Positions 33,851-45,370 of a stretch of DNA of 64,000 bases are shown here, in pieces. The DNA lies in assembly GCF_029168945.1 (NCBI RefSeq), contig NC_083602.1, positions 8,367,850 to 8,431,849 of the forward strand, given 5' to 3'. Within the stretch, counting starts at the first letter, position 1, and every line of letters begins with the position of its first letter. The notes beneath the pieces were generated by a model. That model was not told where the DNA came from, ran no database searches, and was given only the letters and a program-made list of their open reading frames with translations. A program made the translations under genes and the position numbers. Origin of the DNA: Cannabis sativa (lineage: Eukaryota > Streptophyta > Magnoliopsida > Rosales > Cannabaceae).

Positions 33851-34098
33851 TTTTCAAACAACCATAACTTTGTCATTTTTCATCAAAATCGAGTTCCGTA
33901 AAATTAAAAATTGCTTAATTTTTCACAAGAAATCCAAATAAAATATTTTCAGTACGAAAATAAAATTATTTTCATGAAATTTTTTGTAAATCTTATACAT
34001 TCATCAAATAACAGATAAACCAACATAAACACATCCAAATCAACACAATTAATAATATTCATTGTTTTAAATCCATATTACATGAAAGTAAATCATTA

Positions 34099-34115
34099 CC
34101 ATGGCTTTGAGGCTA
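34099..34115 (-). promoter_or_regulatory. Element C primer-binding site
   Basis: On the element strand TAGCCTCAAAGCCATGG starts two bases beyond the 5' LTR edge. The D copy is TGGCCTCAGAGCCATGG. Both resemble the Met-tRNA-type site of copia elements (TGGTATCAGAGC) with changes at two or more positions. Confidence 0.75.
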
Positions 34116-34117
34116 GT

Positions 34118-36004
34118 TGTTAGGAATATTTTACTATAATCTAGATTTACTAACAAGTATGTTGAATAACATCCTAAACATGAATTCTCTAAAACAATGA
34201 AATTAAACACATAAGAGTTTATAAAACCTTACATTGGTTGCAGCAGAATATAATGACTCATTTCACTTAGATCTCTAACCCTTGTTCCTTTCTGTCGCAG
34301 AGTATTATCAAGATTTGAGTCTGGATCTCTTTCTCTCCTTCGAGTTTGGTTACCACCGTCTTACTCACTATGATTGATTACTTGACTTGCTATGTGTGGG
34401 CATGGCACTCTATCACCAAGGGTTCGAATATGAAGTTCAATGAAGAAGGCTTGAAAATCACTATAGAAGGTGTCTCTCATCTACTAGTTTTCTGACAAAG
34501 AAAATTAGGTTTGATTTGGTTGAAGGCATCAAGTGGATGAGTGAGAGCATCATATTGCTGTTATAGTGTTTCAACTAGGGCTTAGGGCTGAATTATATGG
34601 AGTAAAAAAGAATAAAATATTGGGCAAAAATTCACTCTTAGGGTCGGCCATAAAGGGACCAATCTCTAGTTACAGTTTTGCCACTTTTTTCAACCGCTTA
34701 TATTTCTTTCATTAATACCATATTTTCTAATTCAATCCTGTAAATGCCAAAACTATTTATTTAATAATTATAATTAATTATCAAATAAAATTACCGTTTA
34801 TATTATTTATAAGTTAGACCATACAAAGTCTATTAATTAATAAATTGACCCCAAAACCTCTTTTCTTCAATTAAGCTCTTGCTTAGTGAAATTTTTTAAA
34901 TAAGACATAGTCTAATTTTAGAATTATAATTGATGAATCAAAATCAATTGACTAAGTCTGCAAGCAATATTATCTCAATTAGTGAGGGGACCATGGGCTA
35001 TATAACTGAGCTTTCAATAAGTAGATCTAGAATTCACTAAGTAAATTCCCTAACTTACGAATTCCGCCGTGCGCCACTATAGATTTGGAAATGAATAACA
35101 CACTCAATTATATAGAATGCTATATATGTACTACAATGTAGATACGTTATTATTATCCATTGTTACAATCCTAATAGTCAAAGATCCTCTATAGTTGATC
35201 TACATTGAATAGGGACAAATTTACCGTTCTACCCTTCAATGTATTTTATCCTTAAAACACTTAGCCACCTATAAATGATACTTCAGTAAACTAATATAAT
35301 CACTGAAATGAGGCCTCAATCATTTATCGCTATTCAGCCAAGCTCAGAGAAAATCATCGTTTCACTTCTAAATACTTATAGAAGCTATAGATTCCATATC
35401 TATGATCAGAGCTCCCACTCAATTAAACTACCATGTTTCCAAGATGTAAATATCCGCCAGAACTATTTGTTAGCTTCCACGAACAACTTGAAGAACATGA
35501 ACAATACAACTAAGCTGAACCTAACCATATTAGGATTAAGATCCATAGACCTAAGATCAACCATTGATATTGACTTAAAAAGATATAACGGTAAGTTTAT
35601 GATATCTTATCTAAGATCAATATAGGTCCCTTCCAATGTGTACTCCATACATCCGATATTGGTAAACTTTGCTCATTCCCTGGAAAGGACATAAAACTTA
35701 TCCAAGTTGTAAGTTTACCTTATCATTGATTTTCATGTCAGTCTAAATCCAGTAAACTAATTAATCATGGGAATCAAACTTTTGAACATGCAATCATGAT
35801 TATATTCTACTGTCCTGACAACACTATCATCATGAACAAATATATATGTATATATTTACAAATGTTCTGGACTTAATAGAATTTATACATATAATCATGA
35901 AATAAATTATGTGAACCATATAACATAAAATGATTTTTATCTTATATTAATTAGTAAATCTGATTATATTGAAATGAGTTTAATTTAAGGCACCAAACCC
36001 AACA
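34118..36004 (-). mobile_element. Element C 5' LTR
   Basis: An 1,887-bp LTR from TGTTAGGAATATTTTACT to CACCAAACCCAACA, followed by the TTGAA duplication. It is alignable throughout with the uninterrupted parts of the C 3' LTR. Promoter elements are less clear than in D. The antisense open frame 35308-35625 parallels the one in the 3' LTR and is not called as a gene. Confidence 0.94.
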
Positions 36005-36009
36005 TTGAA

Positions 36010-36436
36010 TTGCAAACCTAGGGTTTTAGGCCTCCTATATAAAGGCCTTAACCTTAGCCTAAAAACCTAAGTTGCCTCTAAGCTTGTAACTTGTTTCTAA
36101 ACTCTAAGTGTGTGATAAACTCTCTCTCTTCCTCACTTCCTCTCTCTCTCACACTCCTATCGTAGCAACATCTCAACACTTGAGTTTTTCCAGTATTGAT
36201 TTATACCTTGTAATCCTAAGGGTGCTATAGCAGATCCCACCTATAGTGATCTAGATAATATTTCCCTTTGTATAAATACAGCTAAAAGGGGAGTAGGTCA
36301 TTACCCGCTATTACATGGGGGACGAACCTCTATAACAAATCTTATTGTCTATTGCTTTTCATTCTTATTTGTGCAAACACATGGCAAGCATCAAATCTAT
36401 ACGATCCCGCTGTCGATTGATCACTTTTTGAGGTCA
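36010..36436 (+). mobile_element. Right part of element E 5' LTR
   Basis: Contains a TATA box, CT-rich leader DNA (CTCTCTCTTCCTCACTTCC) and an end at GAGGTCA (36436), followed by ATAT and the primer site. It is the continuation of 13147-13874 across copia C. No second E LTR is seen in the window, so the E 3' LTR must lie beyond it or be lost. Confidence 0.75.
36036..36044 (+). promoter_or_regulatory. Element E LTR TATA box
   Basis: TATATAAAG in the context CCTCCTATATAAAGGCC, about 400 bp before the LTR end. A well-formed plant TATA box; transcription would start some 30 bp downstream. Confidence 0.65.
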
Positions 36437-36442
36437 ATATTT

Positions 36443-36459
36443 TGGTGCTTTCATTGAGA
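36443..36459 (+). promoter_or_regulatory. Element E primer-binding site
   Basis: TGGTGCTTTCATTGAGA lies six bases after the LTR end. This phrase is typical of Tat-type elements in plants. I do not assign the tRNA from memory. Confidence 0.65.
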
Positions 36460-36488
36460 ATGTGGATATCATAATTTGATCAAATGCC

Positions 36489-39162
36489 ATGGTGAACACG
36501 AGAAGAAATCCTATCGCACCATCTGCGTCTTTGGTCTCCCTCAAGACCCCCAGATACAAGGTCTAGGCACTCATGTTCTAGTCACAACTGGGATCCCCAT
36601 GAGCACTACAGATGTGGTGAATCCTGTCACCACATCAGGCGCCACAAGTCTGGAAACTACAACTGGCCAAACTGGTATGAGCACCCCAGTGGATCCAAGT
36701 GGTAGGCCCGTCTCTCCAAGAGCAGACCCACCATTGGTGCCTCCCATTGAAGGAAGGATCAAGGGCAACAACCCCCTAGAACAATAACTGCATCTCAACT
36801 CTAATTCTACACAAGAGAGACATGTCCGGGAGTTAGTGAGCCAGCAATTGGCAACCCTCACTTGGACCTAGGAGAAGACCTTGAGTTAGCCAGACTCTGG
36901 GAGGCTGTAGGCCGTGCAGGCCTAACTGAAGAACCACGCGTTGCTGATTGTGATGTTTTCACTTAGCAGAGACGCGAATTCTTGAGTTGGATAAATGAAT
37001 AGGAGTACATCCTTTGATCTCATCAAGCGGAGTTAGATCCCTGGAACTGAGAAACCACCGATCTAATAAGACAGTTCAATCAGGGAACTTATAGAAAAGG
37101 CTAGGATCTCCTTAGAGATCCACTTCAAGGAAGACTTCTGCCAAGTTCCTCAAGAACTAGGATAGATCTTCCCCTGCCAGAGGGAGGACATACCTTTCCT
37201 CAAAGGTGAAACGACGAGAATAGCCAGATCTCGACACCTAGCGGCATGGGGGGCCCACAAGGGATCTCTGGCTCAGCAACACCCCCCATTGTGCAGCCAT
37301 TGGCTGGCCAGCCACCAACAGGGGTATCCATAGCTGGCTAGAGTACAACACTTCCTCCCCATGGGGAGCGAGGTGCGCAGAGATCGATCTTCGACTGACA
37401 AGGACTAAGATTGGGTGGAAACACCAAAACAGTGATTCGAGAAGTGAAATCGATCACTTCAGGCATCTAGATCCACCAAACTCTAGTAATTGGTGTGATC
37501 TACCCCCTGTCAACACATAGCCAGCACCAGTCAATCGTGGAGTCACGGGCGGCCAGACGCTGCCTAATGCTAGTCTTGATGGCTAAGGAAGCATCATGGG
37601 CGACCAAACTCTACGGATTGCTGGTCTGGCTAGCTATGCAGGAGTACTGGGCAGCCAGACCCTGTCCAATACAGCTCTGGCTGGTCAATCACAATAGCCA
37701 GGTGTAGGCCTGGCCAGCCTAGGCCAACTCCTGTACTTGGGAATGGTCGGCCAGGGTCTACAGTTCAACACAAGCCTAGCTGACCTTTACCATATACTCT
37801 CCCAGGGTATGGCCAGTCAGCCCATATCTCTGTAGAATCTGCAGCCTCCCCAAGGAGGGCCAGTCAATAAGGCCCGCACAATAATAAATTCTTCTATGCA
37901 AGCATAGTTTGACAAACTCAGGGACATGATCCAGGCATAGCTTGCCTGAAACCTTTATACCATGAACTTGATCGGTCAAGGGGATCACCATTCTTAACAT
38001 ACATAAATGCCTTGCCCTTGCCAAAGTTCAAAATGCCAGTGTGGAAGAAGTATACCGGATGAGAAGACCCACTGGCTCACATCAAATACTTCGAGATGAA
38101 ACTCGACCTCCAGAAGGTTACTGGTGATGTGCGTTGTCACATATTCCTAGCCACATTGTTAGAGATAGCCCAAAATGGTACTTTAAACTCACCCTGGGAA
38201 GATTCAATTCTTGGTCTGAGTTCTCACGAGAATTTTACACACAATTCTTGTCCGCAAGAGTTGTATCATCGCAGCTGGAAGAGCTTGTTGAAGTCAAACA
38301 GTGACAAGGGGAACCTTTGAAGGATTTCATTTAGAGATTCATGGCCAAAGCTACCAATGCCAAAGGCCTTACTAGAGAAGGTCGATGTACGGCCATACTG
38401 GGGGGCATACTCCCACTAAGTGACTTCGAGAAATATATCCAAAGGATATCCATCAACAACATGAAGGTGTTCCTTGATAGAGCTGACGACTTTATCAAAC
38501 TTGAAGAAGCCGTACGACAAGCCCAGGCAGGGCATGTCAACAATAGGCAGTCACGAGGCATTTAGCAGTCTTATAACCCACCAGGTGCATAGGCAGACAA
38601 CAATAACTCTGCCCCAACTTTTAGTGGTAAAAACACTAGAAACAAGCACGACACCAACAACTTTGGGAAGAACAATTGCAAAGGGGAAGTTTAGCACTTC
38701 TTCCACGCCACAAAATAACAAGGAGGAGAATTACACTTGCTTCACCCTCCTAAAAAAGAAGCCCGAGGCCATCTTCATTGCCACTCAGGGAACGGTCCCA
38801 TACCGAAAGTCCTTTCCTATCAGAAGGGAAATGGGCAAGAGAGACATGTCAAAGTTTTGCCGATATCACAATGACTTCGGCCACGACACTAATGAGTGTC
38901 AAAATCTAAAAAGGGAGATTAAGTACCTGATAAGGCGCAATAATCCCCACCTGTGTCATTATGTGCAAGATGACGAAACTCAGGCACAAGGTGCCCAAAA
39001 TGGAGATCTGATGGCACCACCCGTGGTAGGCCACCTACGGGTCATAATAGGCAGAACTCACATTACTGGAAAAACCAACAAAGCTATGGAGCACTATGCT
39101 CGAAAACTTTGTCACGAGCCCAAAGGTGAAGTCCTAGCCGTTGAAGACCGGAGCTCTAAGTA
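36489..39162 (+). pseudogene. Element E gag, Tat type (decayed)
   Basis: The start ATGGTGAACACGAGAAG (MVNTRRNP) at 36489 is the common Tat gag start; the frame is lost within about 25 codons. Later parts are open: MAKATNAKGLTREG and YIQRISINNMKVFLDRADDF (38341-38565), then after a frame change FCRYHNDFGHDTNECQNLKR (about 38850-38910), the Tat zinc-binding box, and EIKYLIRRNNPHLCHYV. A 51-bp repeat lies in the N-terminal half. Many stops make it clearly dead; it is the oldest element of the nest. Confidence 0.85.
37544..37696 (+). repeat. 51-bp (17-codon) tandem repeat within element E gag
   Basis: Three units of exactly 51 bp (37544, 37595, 37646) keep the reading frame. In the likely gag frame each reads G-x-Q-T-L-x-x-A-x-L (GGQTLPNASL, GDQTLRIAGL, GSQTLSNTAL). 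A looser fourth unit is near 37740-37790. The units differ by many substitutions, so the expansion is old. Confidence 0.75.
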
Positions 39163-39181
39163 GCAGAAGCCCATAGAGCCC

Positions 39182-39700
39182 ATGATCTCCTTCACTGAGG
39201 AAGATGCTTCACTGGTCAACTTCCCGCATAATGAACCCCTGGTCATTACTGTGCAAATCAGGAATATGACCGTGGCAACATGTATGGTGGACGATGGAGC
39301 CTCTTCCAACATTCTTTTCAAAATAACATATGAAGAGATGGGGCTCCAACTCATAGACCTGATGCCTTGTAACCAGGTGATGTATGCCTTTCGCCAAGGA
39401 ATCACACCTGTCGAGTATATTTACCCCTCACGGTTGGAAAAAATCCAACCACCAAAACACTGATGGCATAGATCGTCGTGATTGACGTTCCCTCAGCTTT
39501 CAACACCATGATTGGCCGACCGCCCCTTAACGATTTGAAGGCAGTGACGTCTATCTATCACTTATGGCTCAAATTTCCAATAAGGCATGGAATGGCATGC
39601 ATGAGGGGAGACCAACAGTCTGCCCATCACTGCTAAAAAGTGGCCCTATCCAATGCCAAAAAGGAGAAGATGCCCGCCAAAAGTCAAGAAGATGATCCCA
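39182..39700 (+). pseudogene. Element E aspartic protease (broken)
   Basis: SFTEEDASLVNFPHNEPLVI leads to the catalytic box CMVDDGASSNILF, which matches the Tat-type VD[NDS]GSS.[DN]ILF. The frame runs to 39463. It then continues in another frame with VIDVPSAFNTMIGRPPLNDL, the usual end of the Tat protease. Catalytic Asp and Gly are retained, but the frame is broken. Confidence 0.85.
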
Positions 39701-39792
39701 GCAAGGGGCAATGAAGTCTAGCCCAAGGTGGGGACACATATATAGATCCTCGCTTTGGAGATCCTGCAGGAAGCTTTACACCTATAGAAGAA

Positions 39793-40560
39793 TTGAAAGA
39801 AGTGGAAGTTGATCCCACTTTCTCAACAAGAAGATTGAAGATCGGTAAAGGTTTGGCTCCAGAATTCAAGTCAATGTTGAAAAAATTTCTAAAGGCAAAC
39901 CTGGACCTTTTCACATGGTCACATGGAGACATGGTCGGAATGGATCCCTCTGTGATGACCCATGCACTCAACATTGATCCAAGTATTTGGCCTATTCAAT
40001 AAAAAAGACAGTTGCTAGACAAGGATCGCACCCTAGTGCTCAAAGACAAAGTCGAAAGGCTGAGGGCTAATGACTTCATAGCAGAAGAATTCTACCCTCA
40101 GTGGGTATCCAACCCAGTGCTTGTGACTAAACCTAACAAGAAGTGGAAAGTCTGCATCGACTTCACCAACTTGAACAAAGTATGTCCAAAAGACTGCTTT
40201 CAGCTGCCCAGGATTGAATAGCTAGTAGATGCCAGAGATGGCCATGAAATCCTAAGTTTCATGGACACATATCCAGGCTACAATCAGATAAAGATGCATC
40301 CACCAGATCAGGAGCACACTAGCTTCATGACAGACCTAGGCCTTTACTGCTACAAAGTAATGCCCTTTCGGCTGAAAAACACTGGGGTCACGTATCAAAG
40401 GCTGGTGAACATGATGTTTGTAGATCTCATCAGCCACAATATGGAGGTGTATATGGACGACATGCTTGTCAAGTCTAAAAAGGCTAAGGGCATGTGAAGG
40501 ACCTAGGCGAGTGCTTCAAAATCCTTCGTAGCTACAACATGAAGCTCAACCCCCTTAAAG
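39793..40560 (+). pseudogene. Element E reverse transcriptase (broken by in-frame stops)
   Basis: The three segments 39793-40002, 40012-40221 and 40261-40497 share one frame and are separated only by stop codons. They carry NLDLFTWSHGDMVGMDP, VSNPVLVTKPNKKWKVCIDF, NLNKVCPKDCFQLPRIE, then MDTYPGYNQIKMHPPDQEHT, and the catalytic box VYMDDMLVKS at about 40444-40473. This wording is typical of Tat RT. A frameshift follows near 40497. Stops at 40000-40002 and 40219-40221 look like CAA/CAG to TAA/TAG changes. Confidence 0.9.
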
Positions 40561-40599
40561 CTCTTTTGGTATAGGCTTGAGAATATTCCTTGGCTTCAT

Positions 40600-41109
40600 A
40601 GTCAATGCCAGGGAAATAGAAGTAAATCCGACAAGATCCAAGCCCTTTTGGACATAAAGTCTCCCACAATTGTTAAGGAAGTACTAAGCCTAACTAGACG
40701 GATTGATGGACTAAGAAAATTTGTGTTAAAGTATACAGACAAATGCGTACCCTTCTTCAACATTCTCAAAGGCAATAAAAAATTTGAGTGGACAAAGGAA
40801 TGCAAAAATGCAGTCCTGGAGCTGAAGAAACAATTGGCCAAACCACATGTGTTGTCTAAACCCCTAGACAATGAAGAGCTAGGCATATACCTAGCAATCA
40901 CAGAGCATGCTATGAGTGCTGTCCTCATAAGAGAAGAAGACAATGTACATCAACATGTATATTACATTAGTAAAAGGCTAATTGATGCAGAAAGTCAATA
41001 CCCACTCATGGAGAAGCTGAGCAATAGCTTGCTCTTGGCTTCTAGAAAGCTGAGGCCCTACTTCCATGCACACCCCATAAAGGTGTACACCGATCAACCA
41101 CTGTGGTAG
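40600..41109 (+). pseudogene. Element E first RNase H
   Basis: The frame 40648-41109 contains the RT connection (VLSLTRRIDGLRKFVLKYTD, CVPFFNILKG), then ELGIYLAITEHAMSAVLIRE, YYISKRLIDAESQYPLMEKL and ends VYTDQPLW. In this Tat RNase H the first catalytic Asp position reads LAITEHA, as is common in elements where the first RNase H has degenerated and a second one is present downstream. Confidence 0.82.
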
Positions 41110-41340
41110 GTTTTGCAAAAACCTAAAGCATCAGGTCGATTACTCAAATTGGCCATTGAGCTTGGTAAGTTCAAGATCACATACCAGCCAAGAACAACCA
41201 TGAGGGGTCAAGTCCTTGTAGACTTCGTGGTTGAGTGCACCAACTCAACTCTTAAGATCCCTCAAGACTCAAGAGGAAAGCAAGAGCTAGAGAAGAAGCG
41301 AGAGCAAGAGCAACAACAACAACAAAATCCCGAAGAACTA

Positions 41341-41730
41341 ACATGGAAATTCCATGTTGATGGAAGCTGCACTAACCAATTTTCTGGTGCAAGAATTTCC
41401 CTTACAACACTTGGGGGGTAGCAACTGGACGGAGCAATCAAATTCGGCTTCAAAGCCTCAAATAATGAGGCTGAGTACAAATCCTTAATAGCCGGCCTCA
41501 AGCTGACACATGAAGTATGCGCTAACCACCTTGACATATTCAGCGATTCTGAACTAGTTTTGAATCAAGTCCTAGGTGAATACACAACTCGTGGTAAAAT
41601 AATGGTGGCCTACTTGAGCAAGATCAAAGACTTGCTAAGTCAGCTCAAAGGCTACGTGATTAAGCAGATCCTTAGAGAACAGAATGCCACAGTAGATGCA
41701 CTTGCCCGTCTGGCAAGCAGCACCATTATT
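41341..41730 (+). pseudogene. Element E second, archaeal-type RNase H (aRNH)
   Basis: WKFHVDGSCTNQFSGARISL supplies the first Asp, NNEAEYKSLIAGLKL the Glu, IFSDSELVLNQVLGEY the second Asp, and QNATVDALARLAS the end. An additional RNase H between the first RNase H and integrase is a diagnostic trait of the plant Tat lineage. A stop after TTLGG (41419-41421) splits it. The catalytic residues visible across the two parts are kept. Confidence 0.87.
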
Positions 41731-42097
41731 AATAAAGCAAACTTGGTGCCTTTACAGTTCCTAGAGGAACCCCACATTGTTGTCCTTGAAGAATTCAACA
41801 TGTTGAATAACCGTCCAACATGGATGACACCTATCGCAGCTTACCTCCAATCTAGAGCCTTGCCAGAAGACAAAAATGAAGCAAGCAAACTAAGAATAAA
41901 AGCTGCTAGGTACCTAATCCTAGACGGGATAATGTACAGACGAAGCTTCTCCATACCTCTTTTGAGGTGTGCTACCAAAGCTGAAGCTGAACGACTAATG
42001 ATAAAAGTGCATGGATGCTTCTGCGGCAACCATGCTGGAAGGCAAAGCTTATCCAAAAAGATACTCTGATAGGGGCACTTTTGGCCAATGAAGATCG
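41731..42097 (+). pseudogene. Element E integrase, N-terminal part, cut by copia D
   Basis: Follows the aRNH in frame: RAADYLILDGIMYRRS-like wording (here ARYLILDGIMYRRSFSIPLL), then the zinc-binding HHCC start VHGCFCGNHAGRQSLSKKIL and a stop at 42067. Copia D inserted at 42097/42098 between the histidines and cysteines of the zinc module. The pair CQ[RK]CQ expected next is seen beyond D as a degraded KCQR near 61105. Confidence 0.85.
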
Positions 42098-43976
42098 TGT
42101 TGGGTTTTATGCCCTAAATAAAACTCCATTTCAATGTAATCTATTTTATTCAACATCAATAAAGAAACAAAAGTATTTTTCATTCATTTGTGTATGTTTT
42201 GGTTCACCTTATCAATTGCTTGTCTATTTGATTTATAAATTCATCTGAAAACCTTTTCACATACTTGATCCTGTTTATTGTGTTGTCAACACTTTGGAAA
42301 GTAAACATGACTATGTGAAAAAAGTTTCCTAGATTTATCAGACACGGCGTTTTACTGATATGATAATCTACAACAAGAGTTTACTTGCATTTGGAGAAAT
42401 GCTATGTTCTTTCCAGAACATTGGTTAAAGTAAAGCTCAGGTTGGGTGCATGGAGTATGCATCGGAAGGGACCGATATTGAACTTTGACTTAGATTTATT
42501 AAACTTACCTTAAAATCTATTCAAATCAATATCGCCTAGTTGATCCTAGATCAAATGATCTAACTCCTGTTATGATTAGGCTCAATCTCAGGAGGCTATT
42601 CGTGTTCTTTGATTTGTTAGTTAAGCCTACTTTTAGGTCAGGGTGATACGTATATTTTGGGAACACGGTAGTGCAATTGAGTGGGAGCGCTAACATAAAC
42701 ATGGAATCTATAGCTTCTACCTGGCGAATAGTAAGCAAAGGATGATCTCCTTCGAGCTTGACCAAATGAAAATAAATGGTGGAGTACTCATTTTACATAA
42801 GCTGAAATATCATTTATACAGGCTCAAGTGTTTTAAGGATAAAATACATACGGTAATCTAATCCCTTTATAGTGTAGATCATTCATATAGAGGATCATTG
42901 ATCAAATTAGGATTATAACAATGGATAACTAATGATGTGTTTATATGGTGGAACATATAGAGCATTCTATATACTGAGAGTGCAATTCTAAGTTCTGTGC
43001 GTGGATTCAACGAAGAATTAATAAGTTAGTGAATTTAGGTAATAAATTCTTGATCTGCTTATTGGAAGCTCGGTCATATAGACCCATGGTCCCCTCACTA
43101 GTTGAGATAATATTGCTTGTAAGACTCATATAATTGGTTTTGATTAATAAATTATAATTCTCAAATTAGACTATATCTATTTGTGAGTTTTCACTAAGTA
43201 AGGGCGAAATTGTAAAAGAAAGAGTTTTAGGGGCATATTTGTTAATTATGATACTTTGTATGGTTCAATTAATAAATATGATAAATGACAATATTATTTA
43301 ATAATTATTTATAGTTATTAAATAGTTAGAATTGGCATTTAAATGGTTGAATTAGAAAATTGGCGTTTTTGAGAAAATTAGATGCAAAAGTGATAAAACT
43401 GCAAAATTGCAAAAAGTGAGGCCCAAATCCATACTGCCATGGCCGGCCACTTTTATAGGAATTATCCTCTGATATTTTTATTATTTTAATGCGAAATAAT
43501 TCAAACCTAACCCTAGTGGAATGCTATAAATAGATCGTGAAGGCTTTAGGAAAATTACACTTTTTCATTCAGAAAAACGTGAGCCTCTCTCTCTCTACCT
43601 TGGTTGACCACTCCCTCTCTCTCTTCTTCCTTAAGATTTCGAAACACTTAGTGATTAGAGTAGTGCCCACACACAGCGAGTGAAACCTCAATCATAGTGA
43701 GGAAGATCGTGAAGAAAGACTTTCAACCAGAAGGAGTTTCAGCACTAAAGAATCAGAGGAAGAGATCCAGGTTCAGATCTTGATAATACTCTGCGACATA
43801 AAGGATACAAGGGTTAGAGATCTGAACGGAAGGAGTCATATTATTCTGCTGCACCCAATGTAAGGTTTCCTTAACTTTATATGTGTTTATTTCATCGTTT
43901 TGGAAAGTTCATATTTAGGGTGTTAATCAACATACTTGTGAGTAGATCTAAGATCCTGATAAAATAATTTCCAACA
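42098..43976 (+). mobile_element. Element D 5' LTR
   Basis: Begins TGTTGGGTTTTATGCCCTAA and ends AAATAATTTCCAACA, 1,879 bp. It is closely similar to the 3' LTR (1,890 bp) and to the solo LTR at 2285-4173. TATAAATAG at 43525-43533 is the likely promoter. The antisense open frame 42526-42765 is shared with the solo LTR but is interrupted in the 3' LTR. Confidence 0.95.
43525..43533 (+). promoter_or_regulatory. Element D LTR TATA box
   Basis: TATAAATAG in the context GGAATGCTATAAATAGA, about 450 bp before the LTR end. It is preserved in the 3' LTR at 60611-60619 and, reversed, in the solo LTR at 2726-2735. Confidence 0.75.
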
Positions 43977-43978
43977 AC

Positions 43979-43995
43979 TGGCCTCAGAGCCATGG
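43979..43995 (+). promoter_or_regulatory. Element D primer-binding site
   Basis: TGGCCTCAGAGCCATGG starts two bases after the LTR. It resembles the Met-tRNA-type copia site TGGTATCAGAGC except for two bases (CC for TA). The same CC is present in element C, so it is a family feature and not a late mutation. Confidence 0.78.
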
Positions 43996-45370
43996 TAATT
44001 GATTTTCTTGCAAGAAATTTGGACTTTAAAACGATTGTTTGATGTTTTGGATGGTATCATGTTGTATTGAGTGTTATATGATGATTGATTGATGTTTGTG
44101 AATTTTCGTGAAAAATAATTGAATATCTGTTTCTGGAATTATTTTTATTGGATAGTATGGAAAAAATTAAGCAAGTTACATTTTTAGAGAACTCAATTTC
44201 GATTCAATTTGAATTAGTTATGAGTTTTTGAAGTTTTGAAAAAATTTCGGGATTGAGCAACAGGGATACGCGCGCGGAAATCATGCAGTCTCCTCCCTGC
44301 GCCGTGTCCCCTCGCCCAAGCATCCCTATTGCGCGCGCGGATGGGTATGCACAGCATACCGTCCGTACAGCTCGCATTTTTTTTCTTCGTTTTTTCATTC
44401 TATTTCATGGATTTAAGTTCCGATTTCTTGTGTAGTTCTATATTTATACATTTACTATTCCTAATTCAATTCTAATTATCATAATTAAATTAATTAATAT
44501 TTTTTAAATTTAATTCATGATATTAGTGTAATTTGAATTTAAACAAATAGTAAATATCTATCTTTTTGATTAATTATCTATCTTATTTTTAAATTTGATT
44601 ATATTTTATCTTATTTTTAAATTTAAGGTCAGATATTAATTTTTTTTTATAAATAATTTGACCTTATTTAAATTTAAAATAAGATAACTATAATCATGTA
44701 ATTTTAAATAGATGTAAGATATTATGCTAACTTTTAAATTTTGTTATTTTATTTATTTAAATTAAATTATAAAATCTGAAAAAGATAATTATTTATCTTT
44801 TTTAATTTTTATTTATAAAATAACATTAATTTTTTTTTAAAAAGTAGTTAGCAAATTTTGAAATGATATTTAGGTTGGTTGAAACCTAATTTTTTAAAAT
44901 TGTAGGTTTAATTTTAAATATTATAATATTAATTTCGAAAATTTTAAATTTTATTATATTAATTTTCGAAAATAAATTTTTTTATTTAATTAATTTCTCA
45001 AAATTATTTATTTAAAATTAAATAAATCCTACATCCAACTATCCAGCAAACCTTGTTGCAGGAGTATATGTTTTAGCTTGTTTGTAAGTTTTTAAAACCT
45101 ATTATTGCTTGATTGCAAATAGCCATGGTTAACTTGTTGACAGATCCAATGATCTGATTTTACCTCATGGCTCCCTTGATCAAGTAAATAATTTGTAACA
45201 CGTATATTTACAATCTTCTTTCATCTGTGTATGACCTAGCAACATGATAGGATCCATCCAAATTGTGTGCCTGTGTGAGCCTATGTGTTTAATTTAATTA
45301 TAGATGCATATAGGTTGTTGTTGCTAAATAAAATATCATAGTTCTTGATAGATTTTATTTAGGCCCATTT
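43996..45370 (+). other. Element D leader, first part, with GC-rich cassette and long hairpins
   Basis: No coding. A GC-rich cassette (44262-44378) contains GCGCGCGGA twice and a perfect inverted repeat GGTATGC aca GCATACC (44344-44360). AT-rich DNA follows, with two long hairpins: 44608-44685 (arms ATCTTATTTTTAAATTTAAG and its near-complement, closing on GGTCA/TGACC) and 44726-44852 (outer GCTAAC/GTTAGC, middle GTTATTTTAT/ATAAAATAAC, inner AAAGATAA/TTATCTTT). The minus-strand frame 44204-44398 is antisense and not called as a gene. The segment ends at the D2 target site CATTT. Confidence 0.7.

Larger units (their letters stand above)
13875..36004 (-). mobile_element. Element C: Ty1/copia retrotransposon on the minus strand, carrying two nested insertions
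   Basis: Both ends are defined by TTGAA target duplications (13870-13874 and 36005-36009). The 5' LTR is 34118-36004 and the 3' LTR is 13875-25207, the latter split by element B. The internal part (25208-34117) contains a polypurine tract, a solo chromovirus LTR, a badly decayed pol (27570-29600), and a long AT-rich leader with hairpins. LTR length (about 1.89 kb without the insert) and TGTTRG/CAACA ends match the D family, at appreciable divergence. Lineage within copia is uncertain; the long LTR is compatible with Angela-like elements. No gag is recognisable. Confidence 0.93.

Noticed and set aside
33612..33941. 109-codon Cys-rich frame resembling a small secreted protein
   Set aside because: Antisense to element C, confined to the GC-rich leader cassette, no signal peptide, and not matched in D.
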